Shown one piece after another: positions 47,265 through 55,876 of a stretch of DNA of 64,000 nt. The translations under genes were made by a program, and so were the position numbers. The stretch's first letter is position 1. Each line of letters begins with the position of its first letter. Under the pieces are notes generated by a model, which did not search any database, was not told where the DNA came from, and saw only the letters and a list, made by a program, of their open reading frames with translations. Source of the DNA: Roseovarius arcticus (GTDB lineage: Bacteria; Pseudomonadota; Alphaproteobacteria; Rhodobacterales; Rhodobacteraceae); assembly GCF_006125015.1 (NCBI RefSeq), contig NZ_SZZN01000001.1, positions 2,232,001-2,296,000 of the forward strand. The letters run 5' to 3'.

Positions 47265-47957
47265 ATGGATATGATCAAGATCGTCGCCGTGCCAATGCAC
47301 AAGGAAGGCCGGAAGTTCGTGGCGATCTTTGCCGCGATCACTGTCGCGTTGGCCTTTCTTTGGCAGCCACTCTTTTGGCTGGGCTTCGGCGCTACGGTCT
47401 GGTGCTACTATTTCTTTCGCGATCCGGTGCGCGTGATCCCCCAGCAGGAGGGTTTGGTGCTGTCGCCTGCCGACGGTATCATTTCGCTGATTGAGGATGT
47501 CGTGCCGGCCGAGGATCTAGGTCTCGGGGATACGCCTGTTACACGCGTTTCAGTGTTCATGAATGTCTTTAACTGCCACGTAAACCGCGCGCCGATTGCA
47601 GGCACGGTTCGCAAGATCGCCTATCACAAGGGCCAGTTTTTGAACGCCTCTGTCGACAAGGCAAGCGAGCTGAACGAGCGTAATTCGGTCATGATCGAAA
47701 CAAGCGACGGTGCGCGCATTGGCGTTGTGCAGATCGCTGGCCTCGTTGCCAGACGTATCGTCTGTTTTGTCAAAGAGGGTGATAGCGTCCAGATTGGCCA
47801 CCGTTTCGGCTTGATCCGGTTCGGGAGCCGTCTTGATGTTTATCTGCCCCAAGGCGTCTCGCCATTGGTCGCAGTCGGACAAACAGCTGTCGGCGGCGAA
47901 ACCATTCTTGCAGATCTCGCAGCACCCGGCACCGTGCGTCCAGGAATTGCAGAATGA
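47265..47957 (+). CDS. psd: Phosphatidylserine decarboxylase, short form proenzyme
   Basis: Makes phosphatidylethanolamine from phosphatidylserine using a pyruvoyl cofactor formed by self-cleavage. The 230 residues fit the short PSD-A class; the cleavage site is the Gly-Ser of RFGSRLD near the C-terminus. Other landmarks are [10 protein letters not shown] and [15 protein letters not shown]. Hydrophobic spans at about residues 20-55 suggest membrane contact. Start at 47265 (ATG) is preferred; TTG at 47241, overlapping dgkA, is an alternative. Ends 4 bases into pssA. Confidence 0.94.
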   Translation: MDMIKIVAVPMHKEGRKFVAIFAAITVALAFLWQPLFWLGFGATVWCYYFFRDPVRVIPQQEGLVLSPADGIISLIEDVVPAEDLGLGDTPVTRVSVFMNVFNCHVNRAPIAGTVRKIAYHKGQFLNASVDKASELNERNSVMIETSDGARIGVVQIAGLVARRIVCFVKEGDSVQIGHRFGLIRFGSRLDVYLPQGVSPLVAVGQTAVGGETILADLAAPGTVRPGIAE

Positions 47958-48733
47958 CCGAAACGCAGCGAGTCAAATTGCGCCACCTCGTTCCCAGCAT
48001 TGTCACGGTGTTTGCGATTTGCGCAGGCCTGACGTCCGTCCGGATGAGCCTCGAAGGACATTTGGAAGCGAGCCTTTATTTCATTCTGGCGGCCGTTTTC
48101 CTCGACGCGGCAGACGGCAAACTGGCGCGCTTTCTGGACACCGCCAGCCCCTTTGGCGCTGAGCTGGACAGCCTTGCCGATTTCTTTAACTTCGGCATAG
48201 CGCCGGGAATACTGCTATATAACACGCTCTACATCGGCACCCAGCACGCCAGCATCGGTTGGCTTGCGACACTGGTTCTGGCTGTGTGCTGTGCGCTAAG
48301 GCTGGCCCGTTTCAATCTATCGATTCATCGTGCAGACGTGACGTTGAAAAAGGACGGATTCTTTGTAGGTGTGCCGGCGCCCGCACTTGCATGCCTCGCG
48401 CTTATGCCGGTATTTTTGTATCTTAGTGGATGGCAAAATAGCGACTTTCCCGTCGCGCGGGCCATCTACGTCATTTGCGTCGGCTTGCTGGCCGTCAGTA
48501 CAATCCCCAGCTATTCGATAAAACACGCATCCATCAAGCAGGCCCACCTGCCCTTTTTCGTTGTTGGTGCGGTGGTTCTGGTCGTCTGCCTTGTGGTCTA
48601 TCCGTGGCTGACGCTGATCCTGGCCAACTTGATCTATCTTGGCTCTTTGCCGTTTTCGTATCTATCGTTCAAGAAAATGGATCATAGTAGCGATGGCCCT
48701 GAGGGAGTGGAGCCGCCCCATTCCGTCGAGTAG
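47954..48733 (+). CDS. pssA: CDP-diacylglycerol-serine O-phosphatidyltransferase
   Basis: Type-II phosphatidylserine synthase of 259 residues. The CDP-alcohol phosphatidyltransferase motif D-G-x2-A-R-x8-G-x3-D-x3-D is complete (from DGKLAR to DSLAD). About eight spans. It overlaps psd by 4 bases, so serine lipid is made and decarboxylated by coupled genes. Last gene of eptA-dgkA-psd-pssA; it converges on the VIT gene. Confidence 0.95.
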   Translation: MTETQRVKLRHLVPSIVTVFAICAGLTSVRMSLEGHLEASLYFILAAVFLDAADGKLARFLDTASPFGAELDSLADFFNFGIAPGILLYNTLYIGTQHASIGWLATLVLAVCCALRLARFNLSIHRADVTLKKDGFFVGVPAPALACLALMPVFLYLSGWQNSDFPVARAIYVICVGLLAVSTIPSYSIKHASIKQAHLPFFVVGAVVLVVCLVVYPWLTLILANLIYLGSLPFSYLSFKKMDHSSDGPEGVEPPHSVE

Positions 48734-48760
48734 TGATGCCGGAAATATCATAAGGCCCGG

Positions 48761-49462
48761 TCAGCCAACGACCGCGACGTGAAAGAGCTTGCCCACGATT
48801 GCCGTCGCCCCCATGGCCGCACCGCCCCAAAACATCACCCTGAATGCGCCCCGGACGAGGCTTGCTCCTCCGGCTTGGGCGCCAAGGGCGCCGAGGATTG
48901 CCAACAGAAATATCGTCGCGACCGAAACATAGATGCCGATCTGATCGAAAGGTGAAAAGAGGACTATGAGCAAAGGCGGGAACGCCCCGATTGAGAAGGA
49001 TACGGCAGACGCGAACGCGGCCAGCAGCGGCTTTGCGGTTGCCAGATCAGTGATCCCCAATTCCTCGCGCGCATGCGCACCGAGCGCGTCATGAGCGGTC
49101 AGTTGTTTTGCAACCTCCGTCGCCACATCCGCGCTAACGCCCCGCTCGGTAAAGGTCGCGGCCAACTCGATCAGTTCTTCACGCGGATACTCGGCCAGTT
49201 CGCGGCGCTCGACCGCAAGATCGGCCTGTTCTGTATCCGCCTGAGAGCTGACCGATACATATTCCCCAGCAGCCATCGACATCGCGCCAGCGACCAGACC
49301 GGCCGTTCCGGCCAGCAAAACTTCGGTCGCGCTGCCAGCGGCTGCAGCCACGCCGACGATCAGACTGGCCGTAGACACGATACCATCATTTGCCCCAAGA
49401 ACAGCCGCCCGCAGCCAGCCGATACGAGAGACGTTGTGATGTTCTGAATGCTGTTTGCTCAT
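48761..49462 (-). CDS. VIT family membrane transporter
   Basis: Protein of 233 residues with five spans, homologous to VIT1/CCC1 iron and manganese exporters. The start GWLRAAVLGANDGIVSTASL and MSMAAGEYVSVSSQADTE segment are hallmarks; the loop between spans 2 and 3 is acidic and suits metal binding. It probably removes excess Fe(II) or Mn(II) from the cytoplasm. A single gene, convergent with pssA. Confidence 0.88.
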   Translation of the reverse strand: MSKQHSEHHNVSRIGWLRAAVLGANDGIVSTASLIVGVAAAAGSATEVLLAGTAGLVAGAMSMAAGEYVSVSSQADTEQADLAVERRELAEYPREELIELAATFTERGVSADVATEVAKQLTAHDALGAHAREELGITDLATAKPLLAAFASAVSFSIGAFPPLLIVLFSPFDQIGIYVSVATIFLLAILGALGAQAGGASLVRGAFRVMFWGGAAMGATAIVGKLFHVAVVG

Positions 49463-49727
49463 GAAGTTTCCTCATTCTGCGCCGGGGTCGATTGTCCGCC
49501 GCCTGTCATTCCTTGCTAAATGCTGGCCCATGCCTCAGGCGGCTCGTGTAACGATAGCGCCCGCGAAACATCGCTTGCCGCAGCGGTACGTATCAAATCA
49601 GGCGACCGCAAGATGCGGTGCACTCAGGAAACGGCCAACCGTAGACCCGCTCAAGCACCTCATCAAACCAACCGGCTCTTAGGAGGCAAACAGTGCCTGT
49701 GATGATGTGAATGATCCGGATTTCAAT

Positions 49728-50825
49728 TCATCCATCCTCTAAATGCAGGATCAACCCAAAAGCCAGAAGCAACCCTGCAGCCGGCGGTGCCCATGCTGCG
49801 ATCAGAACGGGAAGTTGGCCATTCTCACCCAAAATCAGTGCAAAATTGCGCACGAAATAAAGCAAAAAGCCCGACAATATCGCGAAGAGCACCATCAGGC
49901 CGGTATGACCCGATCGTGCATGGCGCATAGTGAATGCCGCGCCGATCAGCACCATCGTGGCCAGAAACAATGGCCGGGCAAGTTCAGTTTGCAGCCAGAT
50001 CAGAGGGCGGCGCGTTGAAAATCCCGCGCGCTTGAGTTGGGCAATATGGGCGGGCATATCCCAGAATGAGATCGACGTAGGGGTGCCGAGATACGCGGCG
50101 ATACGCTCCTGCGTCAATGACGTCGGAATACGCATCACGTCGTACCTTTGGGACGCCGCCTCTGGATTTTCTGTGTCGGTAATCGACCAATCCTTGGCCT
50201 CGGACAACTGCCAAAATCCGGCGACCAGCTTTGCTACGCGCGCCTCGATCCGCTCTGACGGCGTTCCGGTGGCGTCGAACATGATGAACGTCACGTCATA
50301 AAATTCCGACCCGTCCGCATTGGCGGACGCGGCTTGGATCACCGCCTGACCGCCGCTTGTGCCCTGCCGCAGCCAGAGCCCATTCGCACTGATCGAAAAC
50401 GCGGCCTCGTCGCCGCTGCGGTACCTTGAACTGAGGATTTCATACAGATTTGAACTGCCTGTGACGATGGGGTTCAAAACCGTTACAGCAGTAACGCCGA
50501 TCAATAACGCCACCGATATAGGTGCGACGAGCACCCGCATCGCAGACCAGCCCAAAGCGCGCGTAACCACCAATTCCGACGATCGCGCGAGTCCAACAAA
50601 GAGCGCGAGGGAGGACAAGATCATCACCAGTGGCAGAAATTCGTAAAGCTCTCTGGGAGCGCTCAACAAGATAAGTTGCAGTATCTTGCGAAATCCGACG
50701 CCGCTGCCGCCGTAACGCCCCACCTCCTCCATCAAGTCGATCATCGCTAGAATGACGGCAAAGATCACAAAAACCATGAGAAACGTCATTACGAACTTAC
50801 GGGCAAAGTAGCGATACAGTCTCAT
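49728..50825 (-). CDS. lptG: LPS export permease LptG-like, without lptF partner
   Basis: LptF/LptG superfamily permease of 365 residues: three spans in the N-terminal part (TFLMVFVIFAVILAMIDLME), a periplasmic beta-jellyroll domain at about residues 130-260 and three C-terminal spans. The sequence is LptG-like. LptF and LptG normally sit side by side; here there is no lptF within the window. It may be a second copy or a relocated lptG. A 31-residue ORF overlaps its start by 4 bases. Confidence 0.88.
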   Translation of the reverse strand: MRLYRYFARKFVMTFLMVFVIFAVILAMIDLMEEVGRYGGSGVGFRKILQLILLSAPRELYEFLPLVMILSSLALFVGLARSSELVVTRALGWSAMRVLVAPISVALLIGVTAVTVLNPIVTGSSNLYEILSSRYRSGDEAAFSISANGLWLRQGTSGGQAVIQAASANADGSEFYDVTFIMFDATGTPSERIEARVAKLVAGFWQLSEAKDWSITDTENPEAASQRYDVMRIPTSLTQERIAAYLGTPTSISFWDMPAHIAQLKRAGFSTRRPLIWLQTELARPLFLATMVLIGAAFTMRHARSGHTGLMVLFAILSGFLLYFVRNFALILGENGQLPVLIAAWAPPAAGLLLAFGLILHLEDG

Positions 50826-50917
50826 GTTTCTAGCGCGCGACGAACGGCGCGCGACGTGCGCGCCCAGCGTTTGGAATGCCTTGCATCGGCACGATATGTC
50901 GGATTTATCCGCGCCAT
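50822..50917 (-). CDS. 31-residue basic ORF coupled to lptG
   Basis: MARINPTYRADARHSKRWAR followed by TSRAVRRALET, preceded by an ACGAGGT ribosome-binding site 5-6 bases before the ATG at 50917. Its TGA overlaps the lptG ATG (ATGA). Coupling and a clear ribosome-binding site argue that it is translated, perhaps as a leader that controls lptG translation. Function is unknown; it could also be a chance frame. Confidence 0.4.
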   Translation of the reverse strand: MARINPTYRADARHSKRWARTSRAVRRALET

Positions 50918-51215
50918 ACTTACCTCGTTAACTGCTAGATATGTACATGACGCGATATGACTGACCGCGCCATGGTCAGATTTATACCGTTTGGCAATGC
51001 AGCGCGCAGGGCTGACGTTCTTGAATCTATCCGCCGGGCCTAGCTCGGCTAAGCTCACATTTGTGGTCTGCGCCTCCGCTTGAAAATCGGCAGGTGATCT
51101 GTTCGGCTGGAGTTTCTGGCGGCGGGAACCACTTAATCTAGGGCTTCGCGCCCGCTCGGCTTTTTCAGCTTTGTGTCCCGCAGGAACCTGGCGTGCGCGC
51201 TAGCACCTTCCCCGC
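50918..51215. other. Intergenic region between the acyltransferase and the lptG leader
   Basis: About 300 bases that must hold the lptG promoter on the minus strand. I see no tRNA or clear terminator and no recognisable gene. Confidence 0.4.
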
Positions 51216-53129
51216 CTACTTCAGCTGAGAAAAAACCAACTGCGCGAGTTTCAGCGAGTACTTTTCCGTCACGTGGTTGCGGTCGAAAATTACTAGATTG
51301 CCGCCGCTATCAACCGAGGGGCACGTGGACTTGTTGCAATACAAATCTGTCGTTTCGATGTAATCGTCAAAGGCGCCGGCTAGCACGCGTGTTGGGGCGA
51401 CGCTTGCGACATGGCTAGAGCGTGAGATGGCTTGTGGTTTTTCGTAACCGCTGCGCAGGCGTTGCATCTCGTGCTCGGCTACATGCGCATCGAAGGTGGG
51501 GCCCTGTTCGACAAAAAGGGAAGTTATACCCGCCATTTCAAACGTCTTCATGGCCATCTCCATCTTGTGCCCGACGATGACAGCAGATGTTGGATTGCCA
51601 TCTATCAGGACATTTCTTGCGGTCATGGCTCCAACAAGATTTCCGGTTAGCAAAGCTACTTTAATTCCGGACAGCGTGGCGATTTCCTCCATGACCCTGG
51701 CTTGGGTTCCGGGGGTGCACGTCGATAACTCGGTGTTGCGCAAGCCCAAGATCGGCGGACATCCGTTGGTGATGAATGCCAACCCCGCCACGCCATTTTC
51801 GCGAGCAACCTGATCAATGCCGTACAGCAATGCGCCTGCCAGACTATCCCCCCACATCACCATGGTCGGCTCTTGGTCCGTCGCACCGAAACGGCAGATT
51901 TTCAGGCCAATCGCTTGTATATCATTCGCACATTCACGCCCGACATCTCTGTTCTCGATATAGGAAATCAACTCAGGCGAGGCATGTTCAAGCGCCCATC
52001 TGTAGGACGGTACGGCTTTATAATTTTCGTCGATTACCGTTAGAAACGTCGTCGTTGCGCCGATGACCATTAGGAAACAGACGGCCATCGAAACGCCAAG
52101 CTGTTTGAGCGTCGCGGCACGCCGAAAGGGCCGCTCAACCAGCCAATAGCTAATAGTAGCGAGCAGCAGCGAAAGCGCGATCAGCAGATATACCGCATCC
52201 TCAAAATACGCGCTGCCAAAACGATGCTTGAAAAAGGCAAAGACGGGCTGATGCCAGAGATAAGCGCTGTAGGAAACAAGGCCAATCGCCACCATCGGCT
52301 TGGCAGCCAGCAGCCGCTCTGCAAATGTCCCGGTGCGGGCAAAAAGTATGATCAGCGCCGTACCTATCGTTGCGGGTAGAGCGTAGGCGCCGGGAAAAGG
52401 CGTCGATTTGTCATATACGAATATTGGAAGAATAATCATCGCCAGACCGATGAGCGAAAGCAACTCAGTGTGAATGGTGCGGGTAAAAGTTGAATGTCCG
52501 CGCAGATAGATCGACGCAAAAACGCCGACTAACAACTCCCAGCCTCTGGCGGGTAGCAGAAAAAATGTCGCCGACGGATGGTTGTAGATACCCCATTGCG
52601 AGAGCGCAAAGCTGAAAACAAAAATCGCGATTAGGCCGATTAGAATGGCTCGTCTGCCAAACGGATTGAGCATCATCAGCAGGACTGGAAAGAAAATGTA
52701 ATACTGCTCCTCCACCGCAAGGCTCCAAGTATGAAGAAGCGGTTTAAGCTCAGCTGTTGCCTCGAAATACCCTGCCTCAAGCCAAAAGAGAAAGTTGGAG
52801 ACGAAGAGGGTGACGGCAGCCAAGCTTTCGGCAAAATCCTTGAGGTCGCGGGGCATCAACCAGAACCATGCAAACAGGATGCACACCAACATGACAAAGA
52901 ATAGCGCGGGCAGGATACGCCGGGCGCGGCGTTCGTAGAATCTCATGATTGAGAAACGTCCTGCATCCATCTCATTGAGAATTATCGTGGAGATCAGATA
53001 GCCGCTGATAACAAAGAAGACATCAACGCCGATAAAGCCGCCCGTGAACGGAGCAATGCCAGCATGAAAAAGAATGACAGGGACGACGGCCAATGTTCGA
53101 AGTCCGTCAATTTCACCCCGATATTTCAT
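51216..53129 (-). CDS. OafA-type acyltransferase with SGNH domain
   Basis: Membrane acyltransferase of 637 residues. Residues 1-360 hold about ten spans of the acyltransferase-3 domain (EIDGLRTLAVVPVILFHAG with the conserved histidine, ERRARRILPAL, HTWSLAVEEQYYIFFP); the remainder is a periplasmic SGNH-like hydrolase domain whose GDS motif is in MVMWGDSLAGALL. Such proteins O-acetylate LPS, peptidoglycan or exopolysaccharide, and the neighbouring LptG-like gene points to LPS. ATG at 53129 is preferred to a GTG at 53138. Confidence 0.9.
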   Translation of the reverse strand: MKYRGEIDGLRTLAVVPVILFHAGIAPFTGGFIGVDVFFVISGYLISTIILNEMDAGRFSIMRFYERRARRILPALFFVMLVCILFAWFWLMPRDLKDFAESLAAVTLFVSNFLFWLEAGYFEATAELKPLLHTWSLAVEEQYYIFFPVLLMMLNPFGRRAILIGLIAIFVFSFALSQWGIYNHPSATFFLLPARGWELLVGVFASIYLRGHSTFTRTIHTELLSLIGLAMIILPIFVYDKSTPFPGAYALPATIGTALIILFARTGTFAERLLAAKPMVAIGLVSYSAYLWHQPVFAFFKHRFGSAYFEDAVYLLIALSLLLATISYWLVERPFRRAATLKQLGVSMAVCFLMVIGATTTFLTVIDENYKAVPSYRWALEHASPELISYIENRDVGRECANDIQAIGLKICRFGATDQEPTMVMWGDSLAGALLYGIDQVARENGVAGLAFITNGCPPILGLRNTELSTCTPGTQARVMEEIATLSGIKVALLTGNLVGAMTARNVLIDGNPTSAVIVGHKMEMAMKTFEMAGITSLFVEQGPTFDAHVAEHEMQRLRSGYEKPQAISRSSHVASVAPTRVLAGAFDDYIETTDLYCNKSTCPSVDSGGNLVIFDRNHVTEKYSLKLAQLVFSQLK

Positions 53130-53543
53130 ATGGTCCACAGTCTCGAGGCTGGTTCACATTTGAGCGGGATGTACACAAATCGCGGCATAGGTGCGAGACA
53201 AAACCGCGGTCGAGGCCAAGTGTCTGACGTTAGCGACATTGCCCTACGGCGTGCATTTTGAACGACGCGAGGATGCGTGAGAGGCCCATCGGCCAAAGAA
53301 CGACGCCCGCTATGACCCTCGGGGTCGATAAATCGTTCCAATCCTGATCCGCCTCAACCGCAGTACGGGCTGAGGTGATCTGACGGGATGGAAGCAATGC
53401 CCCCATCAATGGCAGGACGCCGTTCGGCTCGAACACGGCCGCAGCCAGATCACCTTCAAGAAGCGACTGAACCTATGCCTGTGTTCCAAACGAGGTCATC
53501 TGGGGGCAGGCTGTTGCAGCCCTGACGCGGCGTTGGAAAATCA
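53130..53543. other. Intergenic region with a possible gene fragment on the minus strand
   Basis: No complete gene. On the minus strand, 53230-53463 reads as an 80-residue frame (starting VQSLLEGDLAAAVFEPNGVL, ending FKMHAVGQCR) with protein-like composition but no recognised family and no clear start. It could be the tail of a decayed gene. Confidence 0.25.
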
Positions 53544-54725
53544 CTACATCCGCTCGACAATCATGGCGATGCCCTGCCCGCCGCCGATGCACATGGTCGC
53601 AAGGCCGTAGCGCCCGCCAGTGCGCTTCAGCTCATACAGCAGCTTAATCAGGATAATCGCGCCCGATGCGCCGATGGGATGGCCCATTGCGATGGCTCCG
53701 CCGTTTGGGTTAACGCGAGCCGGATCAAAGCCTAGCTCCTGCGCCACGGCGCACGCCTGCGCGGCGAACGCCTCGTTGCTTTCAATCACGTCTATATCGC
53801 TGACACTTAGCCCAGCGCGCTCCAGCGCCTGCTTTGTGGCGGGAACCGGGCCCATGCCCATTATCTCGGGCGCGACACCGCCTAGCCCGTAGGCCACCAA
53901 TCGTCCTAGCGGTGCGGCGCCTTTACTGCGAGCCGTCTCCTCGTCCATCAGTATCAGCGCGGCGGCGCCATCGTTGATGCCGCTGGCATTTCCTGCTGTG
54001 ACGCTGCCATCCTTTGCAAAGGCAGGGCGCAGCGCCTCCAGCTTCTCTGCGGTGATGTCGGCGCGCACATGCTCGTCCGTGTCGAATGTCGTCTCGCTGC
54101 GGCCGTGTTTAACTGTCAGCGGCAAAATCTGATCCTTGAACCGTCCATCCGCGATGGCCTGTGCAGCGCGCTTGTGGGATTCCAATGCAAAGGCGTCCTG
54201 CGCTGAGCGGTCGATGCCATGACGCTGCGCGATGTTTTCCGCCGTCACGCCCATATGACCGTTGCCGAAGGGGTCAGTCAGCCCGCCGATCATCATATCA
54301 ATAGCGCGCGTATCGCCCATCTTCTGGCCATGGCGCGCTGAGGTCAGCAGATGGCCTGCGCGGCTCATGTTTTCGACGCCGCCAGCCAGCGTGATGTTCG
54401 CGTAGCCAAGCATGATCTGCTCGGCCGCGGTCACGACAGCTTGGAGGCCCGACCCACACAGCCGGTTCAGCGTCAGAGCGGGGGCTGTTTCAGGCACCCC
54501 AGCGCGAATGGCGACCACGCGGCTAATATACATATCCTCGGGGAGCGTGTGGACGACATTGCCCAGCACCGTCTGCTGCACTTCGCCGGGAGCTATTCCA
54601 GCGCGGGCAATAGCCTCGGAGGCGACGGCGGCGCCAAGATCGCAAGGGGAAAGTCCTGACAGAGATCCCGAAAAACTGCCAATGGCGGTGCGCACGCCTG
54701 AGGTGATGACTACAGATTTGGTCAT
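53544..54725 (-). CDS. Acetyl-CoA acetyltransferase (thiolase)
   Basis: Thiolase of 393 residues, biosynthetic length. The acylated nucleophile is C90 (NRLCGSGLQ); H349 (GHPIGASGA) and C379 (CIGGGQG) complete the active site. It condenses or cleaves acyl-CoA, in polyhydroxybutyrate, ketone-body or fatty-acid metabolism; phaB or other partner genes are not next to it, so phaA, atoB or a beta-ketothiolase cannot be separated. ATG at 54725. Confidence 0.93.
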   Translation of the reverse strand: MTKSVVITSGVRTAIGSFSGSLSGLSPCDLGAAVASEAIARAGIAPGEVQQTVLGNVVHTLPEDMYISRVVAIRAGVPETAPALTLNRLCGSGLQAVVTAAEQIMLGYANITLAGGVENMSRAGHLLTSARHGQKMGDTRAIDMMIGGLTDPFGNGHMGVTAENIAQRHGIDRSAQDAFALESHKRAAQAIADGRFKDQILPLTVKHGRSETTFDTDEHVRADITAEKLEALRPAFAKDGSVTAGNASGINDGAAALILMDEETARSKGAAPLGRLVAYGLGGVAPEIMGMGPVPATKQALERAGLSVSDIDVIESNEAFAAQACAVAQELGFDPARVNPNGGAIAMGHPIGASGAIILIKLLYELKRTGGRYGLATMCIGGGQGIAMIVERM

Positions 54726-55258
54726 TGTTTATTCCTTTGCGATAGGGCCGAATTTTGCCTGATGGGCTTTCCGGCTTCTATAGTTGAACGATAGCGGAAT
54801 ACCTTGTCCAGCCTCGCCACGGGTGTATCGGCACCATACCGCGTAGTTCGCGCGTCTATGACTAGGGTGGCGCCATAATAACCTGCGCGATAACCCCTGA
54901 AACCGCCGGGTCGGATTGCGCGGAGCTGGTCAGTGTTTTGCACGCCGCAAGACCGCTATCTTGGCTACAGGCGACATCGCTAAATGCGCTGGGTGAGTAT
55001 TGCCGGTCTTACTGACTTCATATCGACTCTGATGCTTTGCCATTGAGAATTTGGTTTAAGGCTCATCGCCATAGTTTTCAGGGACTGTGATCCCGCTACG
55101 GAAAGCTCATTAAAGGGCGCCGCCGACAATCGTCACATCAACTAGGTACGCTTGATCAACAACTGGATAAAGAACATGCTATCCAAGAATGATGGCACTA
55201 CCTTTAGGTCGTATCGGCACATCAAATTCTCGCACTCTACAAAACAGCACAGGTTCGC
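54726..55258. other. Intergenic region, no gene recognised
   Basis: 533 bases between the divergent thiolase and rhodanese genes. Short frames exist but I see no family, no ribosome-binding site and no tRNA. Promoters for both neighbours must lie here. The nearby transposase relic at 55.7 kb makes former insertions plausible. Confidence 0.4.
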
Positions 55259-55663
55259 ATGAAAAAGCTCACCACTTCCGCCGCTGACATGGTCAGCAAC
55301 GCCCGCGCACGTATCGAAGAAATCGAAACGGCCGATCTGATCAAAATGGTCGCTGATCCGAATGTTGTGATCGTCGACATCCGCGACATTCGTGAACGCC
55401 AACGCACGGGTGCGATCCCGGGATCTATTCACGCCCCGCGCGGAATGATCGAATTCTGGGTCGATCCAGACAGCCCCTATTTCAAAGACGTTTTTGGACA
55501 AGAAGGCAAAAAATACGTCTTTCACTGCGCATCGGGATGGCGGTCCTCACTGACAGTGGCGACGCTTCAGGACATGGGCTTTGAAGCCGCGCATCTCAAG
55601 GAAGGGTTTTCGACCTGGGCTGAAAAAGGTGGCCCCGTCGAAGCAATCGAAAAGAAGGCTTAG
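55259..55663 (+). CDS. Rhodanese-like domain protein
   Basis: Single-domain rhodanese of 134 residues. Active-site loop is HCASGWRSSLTV with the sulfur-carrying cysteine; VIVDIRDIRERQRTGAIPGS is the conserved N-terminal segment. No signal peptide, so it is cytoplasmic. It moves sulfane sulfur between thiosulfate or persulfides and acceptors. It lies 5' of the sox region and may belong to it, although an IS relic separates the two. Confidence 0.9.
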   Translation: MKKLTTSAADMVSNARARIEEIETADLIKMVADPNVVIVDIRDIRERQRTGAIPGSIHAPRGMIEFWVDPDSPYFKDVFGQEGKKYVFHCASGWRSSLTVATLQDMGFEAAHLKEGFSTWAEKGGPVEAIEKKA

Positions 55664-55690
55664 GTCCTGCTCGATTATGGCTGGTGCTGT

Positions 55691-55876
55691 TTAGCCAAAA
55701 ATGCGTTGGATTTTGGTCAAGCCGACCTCATTTGACAGCCCCGCCCCACCTTCGCCGCCAAATTCAACCGGCGACAGCATGCCGTTGTTCGTCTCCTTGC
55801 GGCTCCAGTTGCAAAACATCTCGGTATAGTCGAGCACATCCTGCCAGGGCTGCGCCGAGTGACGCGCGCTTTGCCC
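55691..55876 (-). pseudogene. C-terminal relic of an IS3-family transposase
   Basis: Reading from 55876 down to a TAA at 55691-55693, the minus strand gives a 61-residue frame containing DVLDYTEMFCNWSRKETNNG and then MLSPVEF, the C-terminal end of IS3-family (OrfB) transposases. The rest of the transposase and the DDE residues are absent. The tail after SPVEF (GGEGGAGLSNEVGLTKIQRI) is longer than usual. The frame begins immediately behind the yeeE stop and in the same frame as yeeE. No terminal repeats were found by eye. Confidence 0.75.
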
